Assembly: GCA_905204935.1 (NCBI GenBank)
Contig: CAJLBJ010000016.1
Span: forward strand, 1-49,628
Length of the DNA: 49,628 nucleotides
Reading direction: 5' to 3'
Source of the DNA: an uncultured Lactobacillus sp.
Lineage (GTDB): Bacteria; Bacillota; Bacilli; Lactobacillales; Lactobacillaceae
Below the pieces are notes generated by a model. The model worked only from the letters and a program-made list of their open reading frames with translations. It made no database searches and was not told where the DNA came from. The first letter of the stretch is position 1, and every line of letters starts with the position of its first letter. Shown here piece after piece: positions 28,250 to 37,627 of the stretch. The position numbers were made by a program, and so were the translations under genes.

Positions 28250-29122
28250 ATGCAAAGACGTTCACAAAAAACTCACTTTGCTTATCATAAACATGTTTTA
28301 TTTTGTTTAATCTTTATCTTGATTGGAATTTTTATTTATCGTACAACAACATATTTTAAACAAGTTGAAATTCAAAGCAACTACGCTACATTATTTAACA
28401 AACCAGATATTGAATCCAAAGAATTAGCCGATCTTCCAAAAGGAACACGCTTGACTGTTCTTCGCTCTAAGTATCATTGGTATTATGTTAAAACACAAAA
28501 TAAACAGTTTGGTTGGATTGCAGATTGGATATTACCTCAACAATACAAACGTACAATCACTAATCTAGCCGATGCAACAATTGTGATTGATGCAGGTCAT
28601 GGTGGTAACGATGTTGGTGCGCTTTCTAATAGTGGAAAATACGAAAAAAAATATACACTACGTTATTCCATGGCCTTAGCTCAAAAGTTAGAAAGATTAG
28701 GAGCTAAAGTCTATCTTACACGTGACGATGATAGTTATGTTGGTTTAGGAACGCGCCCTGCTTTAGCTGAAAAAGTACATGCCGATGCTTTTATTAGTTT
28801 TCACTTTGACTCAGCTCCAGTAGCAAACTCAGCTACTGGTTTTACCACCTATTATTATCATAAAAACAATGGTTCTTACGCACTGGCCAAAGCGATTAAC
28901 TCTTCTTTTTCTAAACTATATTTAGATAATCGTGGTATCGAATTTGGCAATTTTTTAGTCATTCGCGAAAATAGCGTTCCTAGTGTTTTACTTGAAATGG
29001 GTTATATTAACTCTAATCGTGATTTTTTTGAAATTTCTGATTCTGCGTATCAAAATCAAGTTATTACAGATGTCACATCTGGCTTAATAAAATATTTCAA
29101 AAATCAAGATACCCAACAATAA
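28250..29122 (+). CDS. N-acetylmuramoyl-L-alanine amidase with SH3 domain
   Basis: A 290-residue wall hydrolase. It has one N-terminal membrane anchor (about residues 13-33), a bacterial SH3 domain (about 40-98) and an Amidase_3 domain (about 108-288) that cleaves the bond between MurNAc and L-Ala. The zinc and catalytic residues are visible as His117 in DAGHGG, Glu132, SFHFDS near 184 and Glu249 in LLEMGY. It lies between dtd/relA and hisS as yrvJ does in B. subtilis, but here on the opposite strand. The start follows TTGGAG. Confidence 0.93.
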   Translation: MQRRSQKTHFAYHKHVLFCLIFILIGIFIYRTTTYFKQVEIQSNYATLFNKPDIESKELADLPKGTRLTVLRSKYHWYYVKTQNKQFGWIADWILPQQYKRTITNLADATIVIDAGHGGNDVGALSNSGKYEKKYTLRYSMALAQKLERLGAKVYLTRDDDSYVGLGTRPALAEKVHADAFISFHFDSAPVANSATGFTTYYYHKNNGSYALAKAINSSFSKLYLDNRGIEFGNFLVIRENSVPSVLLEMGYINSNRDFFEISDSAYQNQVITDVTSGLIKYFKNQDTQQ

Positions 29123-29166
29123 AAAGGCCTTGAAATGAACATTTTCTTCATTTCAAGGCCTTTTTT
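29121..29166. terminator. Bidirectional terminator between amidase and HAD genes
   Basis: A long perfect inverted repeat (AAGGCCTTGAAATGAA / TTCATTTCAAGGCCTT) with A and T runs at each end, between two convergent genes. Confidence 0.95.
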
Positions 29167-29794
29167 AATCTAATAGCTCATTTAAGTTTTTAATCTTGCG
29201 TTCGCACATAAAATCCACTTGCAACAAATCATCATAATCAAATAAAATGCCTGCAATTTGAGCATTATGTCCTGCTAAAACGTCTAATTTTCGGTCACCT
29301 ACCATTACAGCTTTAGAACGATCAACCTCATTTTTATCTAATAAATAATTGAGTGATTCTGGATTAGGTTTACGCGCAAAATGATTTTGAGCAGTTACAA
29401 AATCTGTAAATAATGTAAATAAACCATCACGTTGTAGCAATTTTAGCGCACTTTGATCGCGATGAGTCAATAAAAAGTTACGTCCACCACCAGCAACAAT
29501 CTGCCGACAAACTTCTTTAGTTTCCGCAAATGGTTGCATACTCAACAAAATATTTTGCTCAATTACTTGATATCTTTTTCGTAGTTGTGACTTAGAAAAA
29601 CTTAACTGCGGATTTTTCTTTAAATAATAATCAAAAGTTTCACCTAATGATTTTTGACGCATCATCTGATAAGCTTGCTTTTTATCAACTACAACACCTA
29701 CTTGCTCTAGTGTTTTAACAAAAGCTTTTGTCATTTGCGGATAAGTATTATATAAAGTTCCATCAAAATCCCAAAAATAATCTGTATATTTCAT
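29165..29794 (-). CDS. HAD-superfamily phosphatase (phosphoglycolate phosphatase-like)
   Basis: A 209-residue HAD hydrolase with all four motifs: DFDGT near residue 9 (motif I), LLTHRD (II), RKPNPESL with the lysine (III) and VGDRKLDVLAG (IV). The cap domain lies between motif I and II. Substrate unknown; the family removes phosphate from small metabolites. Its ATG overlaps the stop of the upstream hydrolase by four bases, indicating tight coupling. Confidence 0.92.
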   Translation of the reverse strand: MKYTDYFWDFDGTLYNTYPQMTKAFVKTLEQVGVVVDKKQAYQMMRQKSLGETFDYYLKKNPQLSFSKSQLRKRYQVIEQNILLSMQPFAETKEVCRQIVAGGGRNFLLTHRDQSALKLLQRDGLFTLFTDFVTAQNHFARKPNPESLNYLLDKNEVDRSKAVMVGDRKLDVLAGHNAQIAGILFDYDDLLQVDFMCERKIKNLNELLD

Positions 29795-30726
29795 TTGTAA
29801 TCTTTCTTTCTAATCCAGTCGACTGCTAAATTCATCGCAATTCGACAAGCATTGGTTTTATCTAAACTATGTTTAACCACAAAGTCATGAATAATTCCTT
29901 GAATTCTAACTTGAGCCACTTCTACTCCTGCATCACGCATCTTACGCCCTAAAGCTTCACCTTCATCTCTGACAACATCTGCTTCAGCTGTAATTAACAA
30001 GGTCTTAGGTAAAGTTGCTAAATCTTGCTTTGACCATAATAGCGGCGAAAAAAGCGGATCAGTCGACGCATTTGCTCCCAAATACTGCTCCCATGCCCAT
30101 TTCATCTGTTCGCGGCTCAAATCATAACCACCAGCAAAACTATGATAAGAACTCGTATCAAAGTTGGCATTTACAACTGGTGTAAATAAAACTAATTTAT
30201 ATATTTTAGCATCTTTATGTTTTACAGCTAAAGAAACAGCTATACTAGCTCCAACATCGTCTCCAACCAATATTAATCGATTTAAATCTAAGGGGTATTT
30301 AAGTGCGAGCTTTTCTAAAGCTAAAAAACCTTCTTGACTCTGTAAAAATTGTACAGGTGCTTTTTGCTCTGGCGCTAAAGCATATTCGACAAAAACCAAA
30401 CAAACATTCGCACGCATCGTTAATTCAGATATCAATTTATGATAAGTCTGGGCATCTCCACGCATAAATTGTCCACCATGAATGTAATAAACTACTGGTA
30501 AACGTTGGCTTAAATTATGCCCTTTAGGAAAGAAAAGCTTTACTCCAAATGCTGGGAGATTTGGGGCAACAATCTTTTCACAATACATGTCAACTTCATG
30601 CAAATATACTTGTTTTTCTTGCTCTAAAGCAAATCTTTGACGCCAAACCTCAATTCCAATTGAAGTGGGGAGAAAAGGATGTTGTTGTTCACAAATCATT
30701 TTAGCTGCATTTTCTAATGAAATCAT
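29791..30726 (-). CDS. HSL-type alpha/beta hydrolase with Asp at the nucleophile position
   Basis: A 311-residue protein of the hormone-sensitive-lipase-like branch of alpha/beta hydrolases. The oxyanion motif HGG is at 83-85, the acid Asp250 sits in DVVRDEG and the His280 in IHDF. The expected nucleophile motif GDSAG is replaced by GDDVG: Asp157 (codon GAT at 30256-30258) occupies the serine position. It may be inactive, or use Asp as nucleophile like dehalogenases and epoxide hydrolases. It lies in a tight run relA-dtd-hydrolase-HAD; its relation to the stringent response is only positional. Confidence 0.88.
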   Translation of the reverse strand: MISLENAAKMICEQQHPFLPTSIGIEVWRQRFALEQEKQVYLHEVDMYCEKIVAPNLPAFGVKLFFPKGHNLSQRLPVVYYIHGGQFMRGDAQTYHKLISELTMRANVCLVFVEYALAPEQKAPVQFLQSQEGFLALEKLALKYPLDLNRLILVGDDVGASIAVSLAVKHKDAKIYKLVLFTPVVNANFDTSSYHSFAGGYDLSREQMKWAWEQYLGANASTDPLFSPLLWSKQDLATLPKTLLITAEADVVRDEGEALGRKMRDAGVEVAQVRIQGIIHDFVVKHSLDKTNACRIAMNLAVDWIRKKDYK

Positions 30727-30738
30727 CTACTCTTATCC

Positions 30739-31185
30739 TCACTTATTAGCAGTATCATAAATAATTGTTACGGGTCCATCATTTACTAATTGAACCTGCA
30801 TATCTGCACCAAATTTGCCAGTTTGCACAACAAAGCCTAAATCACTAAGCTTTTGATTGAATACTTGATAATTTTGATCTGCTAACTGTGGATCTTGCGC
30901 TTGAGTAAAACTTGGCCGATTTCCTTTTTTGGTTTCTGCATACAATGTAAATTGAGAAATCGATAAAATTTGACCTCCAACTTGAGCTAGACTCAAGTTT
31001 AATTTACCTTCTTCATCGCTAAAAATACGTAAATTTGCAATTTTTCGAACACAATATTCTATTTCTTTTAGGCCATCACCATCGCAAAAACCAACTAACA
31101 AAACGTAGCCATGAGAAATCTGACCAATAATTTGGCCATTAACCGTGACACTTGCTTGTTTTGTGCGCTGTAAAACAACTTTCAT
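30739..31185 (-). CDS. dtd: D-aminoacyl-tRNA deacylase
   Basis: DTD (148 residues) removes D-amino acids and mischarged glycine from tRNA. The family motifs SISQFTLYA and [11 protein letters not shown] are present; the latter corresponds to the conserved Gly-Pro active-site loop. It lies 12 bases after relA, the same order as in Bacillus. Confidence 0.96.
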   Translation of the reverse strand: MKVVLQRTKQASVTVNGQIIGQISHGYVLLVGFCDGDGLKEIEYCVRKIANLRIFSDEEGKLNLSLAQVGGQILSISQFTLYAETKKGNRPSFTQAQDPQLADQNYQVFNQKLSDLGFVVQTGKFGADMQVQLVNDGPVTIIYDTANK

Positions 31186-31197
31186 CTATACTCTCCT

Positions 31198-33411
31198 CTA
31201 ATGAATTGTTCGTTTAACCACATAAACATCTGGAATTTTTTTTAAATTATCAATCAATCTTTGTAAATGAATATTATCTTTAATGCTTACAGTTACTTCG
31301 ATTGTCGCCATCTTGTTATTATCAACTCGTCCCATTACAGAACTCAAATTCTTTGTTGTATTGTTAATCGTTTGTAAAACATCATTTAACATTCCGGAAC
31401 GATTGTATCCTTGAATTTCTAAATCGGCATTATACATTGTATGAACTTCTGGAATAAGGTTCCATGAAACATCAATTAAGCGCCCTTCTTGAGCAGCATT
31501 TTTAATATTAGGACAATCAACTCGATGGACTGATACTCCACGACCTTTGGTAATATAACCAACAATCTCATCTCCAGGAATTGGATTACAGCAATGGCTC
31601 AAACGTACCAACATATTATCTATTCCTGCAATCAAAATACTTTCATCGCTTTTATGCTTTTGTGTGGTCTTATTCCCAAGTTCTTGATGTTCTTCTAGTA
31701 ATGCTTTTTCCTGGCGTTGCTTACGTTCGTTTTCTTGTTGTTCACGAATATCTTGCGTCAAAATATTAACAACACCAACCGGTTGCACCTCACCAAATCC
31801 AATCGCAGCATATAAATCATCAATATTTGTCAAACGTTTCTTTTCTAAAGTTCGCTTGATATTCTTATCTGTTAAGGCTTCATGTGCATCATAGCCTTCT
31901 TCTTGTAGGCTATTTAACAAGATTTCTTTGCCTCTTTCAATATTTTGCAGACGATCTTGTTGTTTAAAGAAACGTTTAATTTTATTGCGTGCTTTATTTG
32001 TGTGTACTAAATCTAGCCAATCACGACTTGGACCAGCTGAATTTTGCGAAGTCATGATATCAACAATATCACCAGTCTTAACTTGGTAATCTAGTGGCAC
32101 AATCTTACCATTAACCTTTGCTCCAGTCGTATGATTTCCAATTTCAGTATGAATTGAATATGCCATATCGAGTGGACCAGCACCTTTAGGTAACTCGTAT
32201 ACATCTCCTTTAGGTGTAAAAACATATACTCGGTCACTAAATAAATCGCCTTTAACACTTTCCATAAAATCGTTGGCATCTGTAGCTTCATTTTGTAATT
32301 CAATAATTTCTTTAAATAAGTTTAACTTGTCACCAGTTGTTGTTTGCTTAATGCCATCAGTCTTACCTTCTTTATAAGCCCAGTGAGCTGCAATCCCATA
32401 TTCTGCAACGCGATGCATTTCCTCTGTTCGAATTTGAACCTCAAAAGTTTTTCCATTAGGTCCAAGAACGGTAGTGTGCAAGGATTGATACATATTAGCC
32501 TTAGGCATTGCAATATAATCTTTAAAACGTCCTGGCATTGGTGTCCATCTTGTATGAATCGCCCCTAAGACTGCATAACAGTCCTTAATAGAATCAACAA
32601 TCACACGCACAGCTAATAAGTCATAAATCTGACTAAATTGCTTATGTTGATCACGCATTTTACGATAGATAGAATAAATATGCTTAGGACGTCCATAAAT
32701 TTCACAAGCTAGGTTCAAATCTTTGATAGCATCTTTAATTTGTACAATTACTTCATCTATATACTGTAAACGCTCTGTACGCTTAGAATTCATTAAGTGT
32801 ACAATACGATAATATTGTTGTGGATTTAAATAACGCAAAGAAGTATCTTCTAACTCCCATTTAACTGTACTAATCCCTAAGCGATCAGCTAACGGTGCAT
32901 AAATTTCTAATGTTTCATTGGCAATACGTCGCTGTTTATCTGGACGCAAATGACTCAGTGTGCGCATATTATGCAAACGATCAGCTAATTTAACAATAAT
33001 CACACGTAAATCCTTTGACATTGCTAATAATAACTTACGATGGTTTTCGGCTAATTGCTCTTGATGAGATTTATATTGAATTTTACTTAACTTAGTAACT
33101 CCATCAACAATCACTTCAACATCTTTGCCAAAAAGCTCACCTAAATCAGCTAAAATTACCAAAGTATCTTCAACAACATCATGCAAAAAGCCCGCACTAA
33201 CTGTAGCAGGATCCATCTTTAATTGCGCTAAAATTCCAGCCACTTGGATTGGATGAATAATATATGGCTCACCAGATTTTCTGAATTGTTCACGATGAAC
33301 GTATGTTGCAAAATCACAAGCCTTCTTCACAAAAGCAACATGATCTTCATTCATATATTTTCTACACATATCTAAGACATCTTGTGCACTCCAGACCGTC
33401 TCTTTTTCCAT
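31198..33411 (-). CDS. relA: Bifunctional (p)ppGpp synthetase/hydrolase
   Basis: A full-length Rel protein of 737 residues that makes and breaks (p)ppGpp. The HD hydrolase domain is intact (HD at 77-78, ED at 81-82, later ADRLHNMRTL). The synthetase domain contains RPKHIYSIYRKM and the RFKDYI segment, the RXKD form found in bifunctional enzymes. A TGS domain (about 390-455) is followed by a zinc-finger/conserved-cysteine region (SHCCNPIPGD) and a C-terminal ACT domain. It is the first gene of the relA-dtd run and is separated from the upstream operon by a terminator. Confidence 0.97.
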   Translation of the reverse strand: MEKETVWSAQDVLDMCRKYMNEDHVAFVKKACDFATYVHREQFRKSGEPYIIHPIQVAGILAQLKMDPATVSAGFLHDVVEDTLVILADLGELFGKDVEVIVDGVTKLSKIQYKSHQEQLAENHRKLLLAMSKDLRVIIVKLADRLHNMRTLSHLRPDKQRRIANETLEIYAPLADRLGISTVKWELEDTSLRYLNPQQYYRIVHLMNSKRTERLQYIDEVIVQIKDAIKDLNLACEIYGRPKHIYSIYRKMRDQHKQFSQIYDLLAVRVIVDSIKDCYAVLGAIHTRWTPMPGRFKDYIAMPKANMYQSLHTTVLGPNGKTFEVQIRTEEMHRVAEYGIAAHWAYKEGKTDGIKQTTTGDKLNLFKEIIELQNEATDANDFMESVKGDLFSDRVYVFTPKGDVYELPKGAGPLDMAYSIHTEIGNHTTGAKVNGKIVPLDYQVKTGDIVDIMTSQNSAGPSRDWLDLVHTNKARNKIKRFFKQQDRLQNIERGKEILLNSLQEEGYDAHEALTDKNIKRTLEKKRLTNIDDLYAAIGFGEVQPVGVVNILTQDIREQQENERKQRQEKALLEEHQELGNKTTQKHKSDESILIAGIDNMLVRLSHCCNPIPGDEIVGYITKGRGVSVHRVDCPNIKNAAQEGRLIDVSWNLIPEVHTMYNADLEIQGYNRSGMLNDVLQTINNTTKNLSSVMGRVDNNKMATIEVTVSIKDNIHLQRLIDNLKKIPDVYVVKRTIH

Positions 33412-33461
33412 TTTTTCTCACTCTCATTCCATTAATGTAACTTTTTGCCAAATGTCTAAAA

Positions 33462-33497
33462 TTAAAAAGCACGCTGATATCTCAAATCAAACGTGCC
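33462..33497 (-). terminator. Terminator of the prmA-rsmE operon
   Basis: GCACG/CGTGC hairpin with an inner TGAT/ATCA pairing and TTTTT on the minus strand, between the small membrane protein gene and relA. Confidence 0.8.
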
Positions 33498-33507
33498 TAC
33501 AACAAAA

Positions 33508-33834
33508 CTAATCTTTTGTAATTCCATAAGAAAGATACGTTAAACACAAATATACTAGTGCAAAATACCTTGCATAGCCATCAAAAAAGTAGCGGTAAGC
33601 AATGAAATATACGATTGGAAACAGCAATAAAAAGATCCACATATGTTGCTGTTTACCTGCATATAATCCGACAATGACTGAATAAAATACATTTATTCCA
33701 AACAAGATACAACCTATCTTTATAGTATCATCAATCTGCAAAGTAACAAAAATAATTGGTACTACAAACGCAAATAAAGCGGCAAAGGCCAAATACCATA
33801 TTGTTTTTAATGATAGTAGTTCCTTTTTTAGCAT
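33508..33834 (-). CDS. Small membrane protein of unknown function
   Basis: I do not recognise this 108-residue protein. It has about four hydrophobic segments (near 12-30, 40-58, 64-80 and 86-103) and few charged residues, so it is an integral membrane protein. The ATG at 33834 (MLKKELLSLK) is preceded by GTGAGG; the frame extends four codons further upstream. It is the last gene of the DUF3013-prmA-rsmE operon and ends at its terminator. Confidence 0.75.
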   Translation of the reverse strand: MLKKELLSLKTIWYLAFAALFAFVVPIIFVTLQIDDTIKIGCILFGINVFYSVIVGLYAGKQQHMWIFLLLFPIVYFIAYRYFFDGYARYFALVYLCLTYLSYGITKD

Positions 33835-33872
33835 ACACAACCTCACTTTACAAAAGTTTCTTAATTATCATT

Positions 33873-34619
33873 TTACTCTAACTCAAACATAAAAGAAAGA
33901 GCTGAAAGTAAATAAAGTGGTGCAGTTTCTGCACGCATAATTCTTGGTCCCATACCAACTAAAGCAAAATCAGCCTGTTTTAGTCGTGTAATTTCCTTGG
34001 TAGAAATGCCACCTTCAGGACCAAAAAGTGCTAGCAAATGAGGTGTTTTTTCTTTTTTTAATTGCCTCAAAGACAATAATAATTGGGATTTTTCGCCTTC
34101 TTTAGCAGCCTCTTCATAAGCCACTATTTTTTGTGTACTTTCCATTTGTAAAATCTCATTAAAGTCTTGTACAAACTTCACAGTTGGAATAATTGTACGA
34201 TGTGATTGCTCCGCAGCCGCTTGCGCAATTTTACTTAGTCGTTCGCACTTTTTAGGTGCTTTTTTAGCATCCCACTTAGCTACCGAATAATCTGCGTTAT
34301 AAAAAATAAATTGATTAGCACCAAGCTCTGTTCCTTTTTGAACAATCCATTCTGCTTTATCCCCTTTAGAAACACCACAAACAATGCTAACTTTTACAGG
34401 TAGTTCAACTTCTTTGACATAACGCTCACAGAGCTTAGCATATGCACTTTTATTTTCAATGCGTGTAATTTCCATCAAGTGAATCGTTTGATCTTGACTA
34501 ACTAATTCAAATTTGGCACCAACCTTCATCCGTAAAACAACCACAGCATGCTTATAAATATCTGCTGGCAGCATTATTTCTTCGCTAATTTGTGTTTGTT
34601 GAATAAAATATCTTTGCAT
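33873..34619 (-). CDS. rsmE: 16S rRNA (uracil-1498-N3)-methyltransferase
   Basis: RsmE (248 residues) is a SPOUT-class enzyme. The N-terminal PUA-like domain (MQRYFIQ) is followed by the knotted SAM-binding region with LALFGPEGGISTKEI and the C-terminal LVGMGPRIMRAETAPLYLLSAL. The start codon overlaps the prmA stop codon (TAATG). Confidence 0.96.
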   Translation of the reverse strand: MQRYFIQQTQISEEIMLPADIYKHAVVVLRMKVGAKFELVSQDQTIHLMEITRIENKSAYAKLCERYVKEVELPVKVSIVCGVSKGDKAEWIVQKGTELGANQFIFYNADYSVAKWDAKKAPKKCERLSKIAQAAAEQSHRTIIPTVKFVQDFNEILQMESTQKIVAYEEAAKEGEKSQLLLSLRQLKKEKTPHLLALFGPEGGISTKEITRLKQADFALVGMGPRIMRAETAPLYLLSALSFMFELE

Positions 34620-35506
34620 TATGCCTCACCTGCTTTTAATTGCGCGACAATCCCATACCATTCTTTACGCTGTAAAATCTCGATGATTTCAAAGTTATAT
34701 TTTTGCAAAAGAGTTTCAATCAATTCTTTTTTATCCCAAAAAATTCCAGATAAAATAAGATAGCCATTTTCATTTAAGCAACTTGGTACTTGCGGAATTA
34801 ACGGTTCTAAAACTTCTGCCAAAATATTAGCAACAACAATATCCACCTTTTGACAGACTCCATTTAACAAATCATTAGTCGCTACTTCAATATCTTGACA
34901 TCCGTCATTTAATGCAATATTTAAGCGTGTTGCTTTAATGGCTTCTTCGTCAACATCATAGGCCCAAACCTTACTTGCTCCTAATAGCTTAGCTGCAATG
35001 CTTAACACTCCAGAACCAGCTCCAACATCAATCATACTTTGGCCTCCAAGTAAAACTTGTTGCAAGCCTTGCAAAGCTAAGCGCGTTGTCGGATGTGTCC
35101 CTGTCCCAAAAGCTTTTCCTGGATCTAAGCGAATAATTTTTTCATCAATTTGACTAGCTTGATAATCTGTCCAACTTGGTACAATTGTCAGATATCTATC
35201 CAAGCGAATTGGCTGATAATATTTCTTCCATTCATGACTCCACGAATCATCATTGAGATTTTCTAATAAAACTCGTGCTTGCCCTGGATCTAAACCATAT
35301 TGACGTAAATTCTTGATCTTAGCCTCTAATTGCGCCACGCTTTGATATAAAGGTGTTTGTGCCGTAAAATATGTCATCACTACCACTTGGTGGGCATAAT
35401 CGCTATCGTCAATTTGAACACCTTGTGCACCTGCTTCCAGCAAGATATTGCAAACAGCTTCACTTGCCTCGTTAGTTGTTTTGACTGATAGTTGTGTCCA
35501 TTCCAC
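34619..35506 (-). CDS. prmA: Ribosomal protein L11 methyltransferase
   Basis: PrmA (295 residues) trimethylates L11. The SAM-binding motif is DVGAGSGVLSIAAK, followed by ANILAEVLEPLIP; the upstream segment LDPGKAFGTGTHPTTRL is diagnostic. It is translationally coupled to rsmE. In Bacillus it follows dnaJ, while here a DUF3013 gene precedes it. Confidence 0.97.
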   Translation of the reverse strand: MEWTQLSVKTTNEASEAVCNILLEAGAQGVQIDDSDYAHQVVVMTYFTAQTPLYQSVAQLEAKIKNLRQYGLDPGQARVLLENLNDDSWSHEWKKYYQPIRLDRYLTIVPSWTDYQASQIDEKIIRLDPGKAFGTGTHPTTRLALQGLQQVLLGGQSMIDVGAGSGVLSIAAKLLGASKVWAYDVDEEAIKATRLNIALNDGCQDIEVATNDLLNGVCQKVDIVVANILAEVLEPLIPQVPSCLNENGYLILSGIFWDKKELIETLLQKYNFEIIEILQRKEWYGIVAQLKAGEA

Positions 35507-35522
35507 TATAAATCCACTTCCT

Positions 35523-36023
35523 TTAAAACTTTGGGTATAATAAGCGTTGATTTTGTAATTGCTTTTCTTCTGCAGCTAAAATCTTAGCAAATTCGTCTTT
35601 AGACCATTCCAATTCAAAGATTTCCGCTTCCGAATTGTTCAAGAAATCCAATAAATCAGACTGCCCATTATCTAAAATAATCTGCAAATAGGTCAAAAAA
35701 GCTTGACCATATGCTAGACTCCACCCTTGCTTGCCTGCAAATGGCAAACAAATCAAATAATCTTGTTGAACCATGCTTGGATCAAATTTTTGTTCATCAT
35801 ATATCAAAATAGAATCCACAAAAGTAATAATTTCTTCATTAGACAAAACACCTTCACTATCTGTGATTTCTTGATGATCGTTGTTTTGCGCATAAAAAAT
35901 CAAATCAATACTAAATGTCCGTTCTTTTTTTTGCCATCCTAAATCTAAATCGCCATCGAAATCTAACTGTCCTAAGCCATTTTCTAAAAATGTCAAAAGG
36001 TCTGCTTGTTGCATGAGCTTCAT
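35523..36023 (-). CDS. DUF3013 family protein
   Basis: A 166-residue acidic protein matching, from memory, the DUF3013 family of lactobacilli, enterococci and streptococci. Typical features are DLGWQKKERTFSIDLIF, a central acidic region around EGVLSNEEIITFVDSILIYD, and a C-terminal ELEWSKDEF. No catalytic motif, membrane helix or signal peptide is seen. It is the first gene of the operon with prmA and rsmE. Function unknown. Confidence 0.78.
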   Translation of the reverse strand: MKLMQQADLLTFLENGLGQLDFDGDLDLGWQKKERTFSIDLIFYAQNNDHQEITDSEGVLSNEEIITFVDSILIYDEQKFDPSMVQQDYLICLPFAGKQGWSLAYGQAFLTYLQIILDNGQSDLLDFLNNSEAEIFELEWSKDEFAKILAAEEKQLQNQRLLYPKF

Positions 36024-36201
36024 CCTTTCGTTTGGCTTTTTAAAAGCCTCTTGTATCTTTTATGATACCTTAATTTGGTCTCTGTCAGCAATAAATTCTA
36101 CTTAGTTATTATGATTATTTCAAGACTTAATGAAAAAAATTAGTTTTTTTGCTAAACTATAAGAGTAAACAGAAATATTTATCTCGTAAGGAGTGTTTAT
36201 C

Positions 36202-37164
36202 ATGGCTAAATACAAAATGATTTTAGACTTAGATACAGGAATTGACGATGCAATGGCTATTGCTTATGCACTAGCTACTCCGGAATGTGATTTGATTGGA
36301 ATCGTTGGTTCATATGGTAATGTCTTAGTCGAAAATGGTGTACAAAACAGCTTAGATTTACTTGAGTTGCTTGGTCACCCGGAAGTTCCTGTTTATACCG
36401 GACTTTCACATTCTTCAACAACTACTTCTTTTGAAGTAATGCCAATCAGTGCGCAAATTCATGGTAAAAATGGCATCGGCGAAGTCCAAATTCCTAAGGC
36501 TAAACGTTGTGTTGAAACTATGTCTGGTGTGGATTTCTTTATCCAAGCAGCTCATGAATATCAAGAAAACTTAATTATCGTTCCAACAGGTCCATTGACC
36601 AACTTAGCTGCTGCCATCAAAAAAGATCCTAGCATCATTGATTTAATCGGCAATGTAACCTTGATGGGCGGTGCATTGTGCGTGCCTGGTAATGTTACTC
36701 CTGTAACAGAAGCCAATATCAATCAAGATCCAGAAGCTGCCGATGAAGTTTTCCGTAGCAATCTTCGTTTAACCATGGTTGGCCTTGATGTAACTACACG
36801 TACATTGTTAACTACAAAAGAAACACAACAATGGCGTGATTTGAATACTTTGGCTGGAGAAAAATTTGCTGATATTGTTGACTATTACATCGATGCTTAT
36901 AAGGTTACAAGCCCTCATTTAGGCGGATGTGCCTTGCATGATCCATTAGCAGTTGCTGTAGCTGTTGATCCATCATTGGTTGAAACAATCAAACTTAACA
37001 TGAAGGTTGATACAAAAGCACCATTTGCGGGACGAACAATCGGCGATGAAACACGTATCAATGAACCGGCTAAATTTACTCAAGCAGCGGTTAACGTTGA
37101 TAAAGAACGCTTCTTAAATGAATTTATGACTAAATTGACAAATTTATTTGCTAACGTTAAATAA
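36202..37164 (+). CDS. Nucleoside hydrolase (IunH/RihA-like)
   Basis: A 320-residue inosine-uridine-type nucleoside hydrolase that splits ribonucleosides to base and ribose for salvage. The calcium site DxDxxxDD is at residues 9-16 (DLDTGIDD). Further family segments are VPTGPLTNLAAAI, LMGGAL, ANINQDPEAADEVF and CALHDPLAVAVAVDP. The ATG at 36202 is chosen since AAGGAG lies nine bases upstream. Substrate range cannot be told. It appears to be followed by a small membrane-protein gene in the same transcript. Confidence 0.94.
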   Translation: MAKYKMILDLDTGIDDAMAIAYALATPECDLIGIVGSYGNVLVENGVQNSLDLLELLGHPEVPVYTGLSHSSTTTSFEVMPISAQIHGKNGIGEVQIPKAKRCVETMSGVDFFIQAAHEYQENLIIVPTGPLTNLAAAIKKDPSIIDLIGNVTLMGGALCVPGNVTPVTEANINQDPEAADEVFRSNLRLTMVGLDVTTRTLLTTKETQQWRDLNTLAGEKFADIVDYYIDAYKVTSPHLGGCALHDPLAVAVAVDPSLVETIKLNMKVDTKAPFAGRTIGDETRINEPAKFTQAAVNVDKERFLNEFMTKLTNLFANVK

Positions 37165-37178
37165 ACAGGACTTGGCCT

Positions 37179-37544
37179 ATGAACACTAGGATTGTTATTA
37201 TTATCGGAATAACTCTATATGTTTTATGGATATTATCCGTCGTTATCAAATTTAATATCTTACCTAAGAATCGTAGTTTTTCATATCGTAGTGCTTTTTT
37301 TGGAACAATTCTTTGGTATAAGAACTGGCGCAATCTATTATTATTATGTGCTTTATTTTTGCTTGACATCTTTGCGCCTCTAAAAAGTATCTTTTTGCTT
37401 TTTACCTTGAGTTGTCTGTTATTTTGCATCTTATGTGGTAATAATTTGCGTCAAAAAATCGGTAAAGCATGGATTAGTTTAAGTCTATGTTTATTATTTT
37501 TAATTAGTTGTATTTTTAGTTCTAGTTTCATTTTTTTATTTTAA
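37179..37544 (+). CDS. Small membrane protein of unknown function
   Basis: A 121-residue, very hydrophobic protein with about four membrane helices (near 4-24, 52-68, 69-87 and 97-118) and a basic loop around residues 28-50. I do not recognise it. It begins 15 bases after the nucleoside hydrolase stop codon with a weak AGGA ribosome binding site and ends before a strong bidirectional terminator, which supports co-transcription with the hydrolase. A 90-residue frame on the other strand is judged a shadow. Confidence 0.6.
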   Translation: MNTRIVIIIGITLYVLWILSVVIKFNILPKNRSFSYRSAFFGTILWYKNWRNLLLLCALFLLDIFAPLKSIFLLFTLSCLLFCILCGNNLRQKIGKAWISLSLCLLFLISCIFSSSFIFLF

Positions 37545-37575
37545 AAAATTATTAGTTTTTATAGATTCATAGCCA

Positions 37576-37627
37576 CAAAAAATAGATTTTCTCTACATTT
37601 CATCCCAGTAGAGAAAATCTATTTTTT
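37576..37627. terminator. Bidirectional terminator
   Basis: A long perfect inverted repeat (ATAGATTTTCTCTAC / GTAGAGAAAATCTAT) flanked by A and T runs, between convergent transcription units. Confidence 0.95.

Noticed and set aside
37157..37429. A 90-residue frame on the minus strand opposite the small membrane-protein gene
   Set aside because: Its sequence is basic and shows no family resemblance; the plus-strand frame is a coherent membrane protein just after the nucleoside hydrolase and before a terminator.
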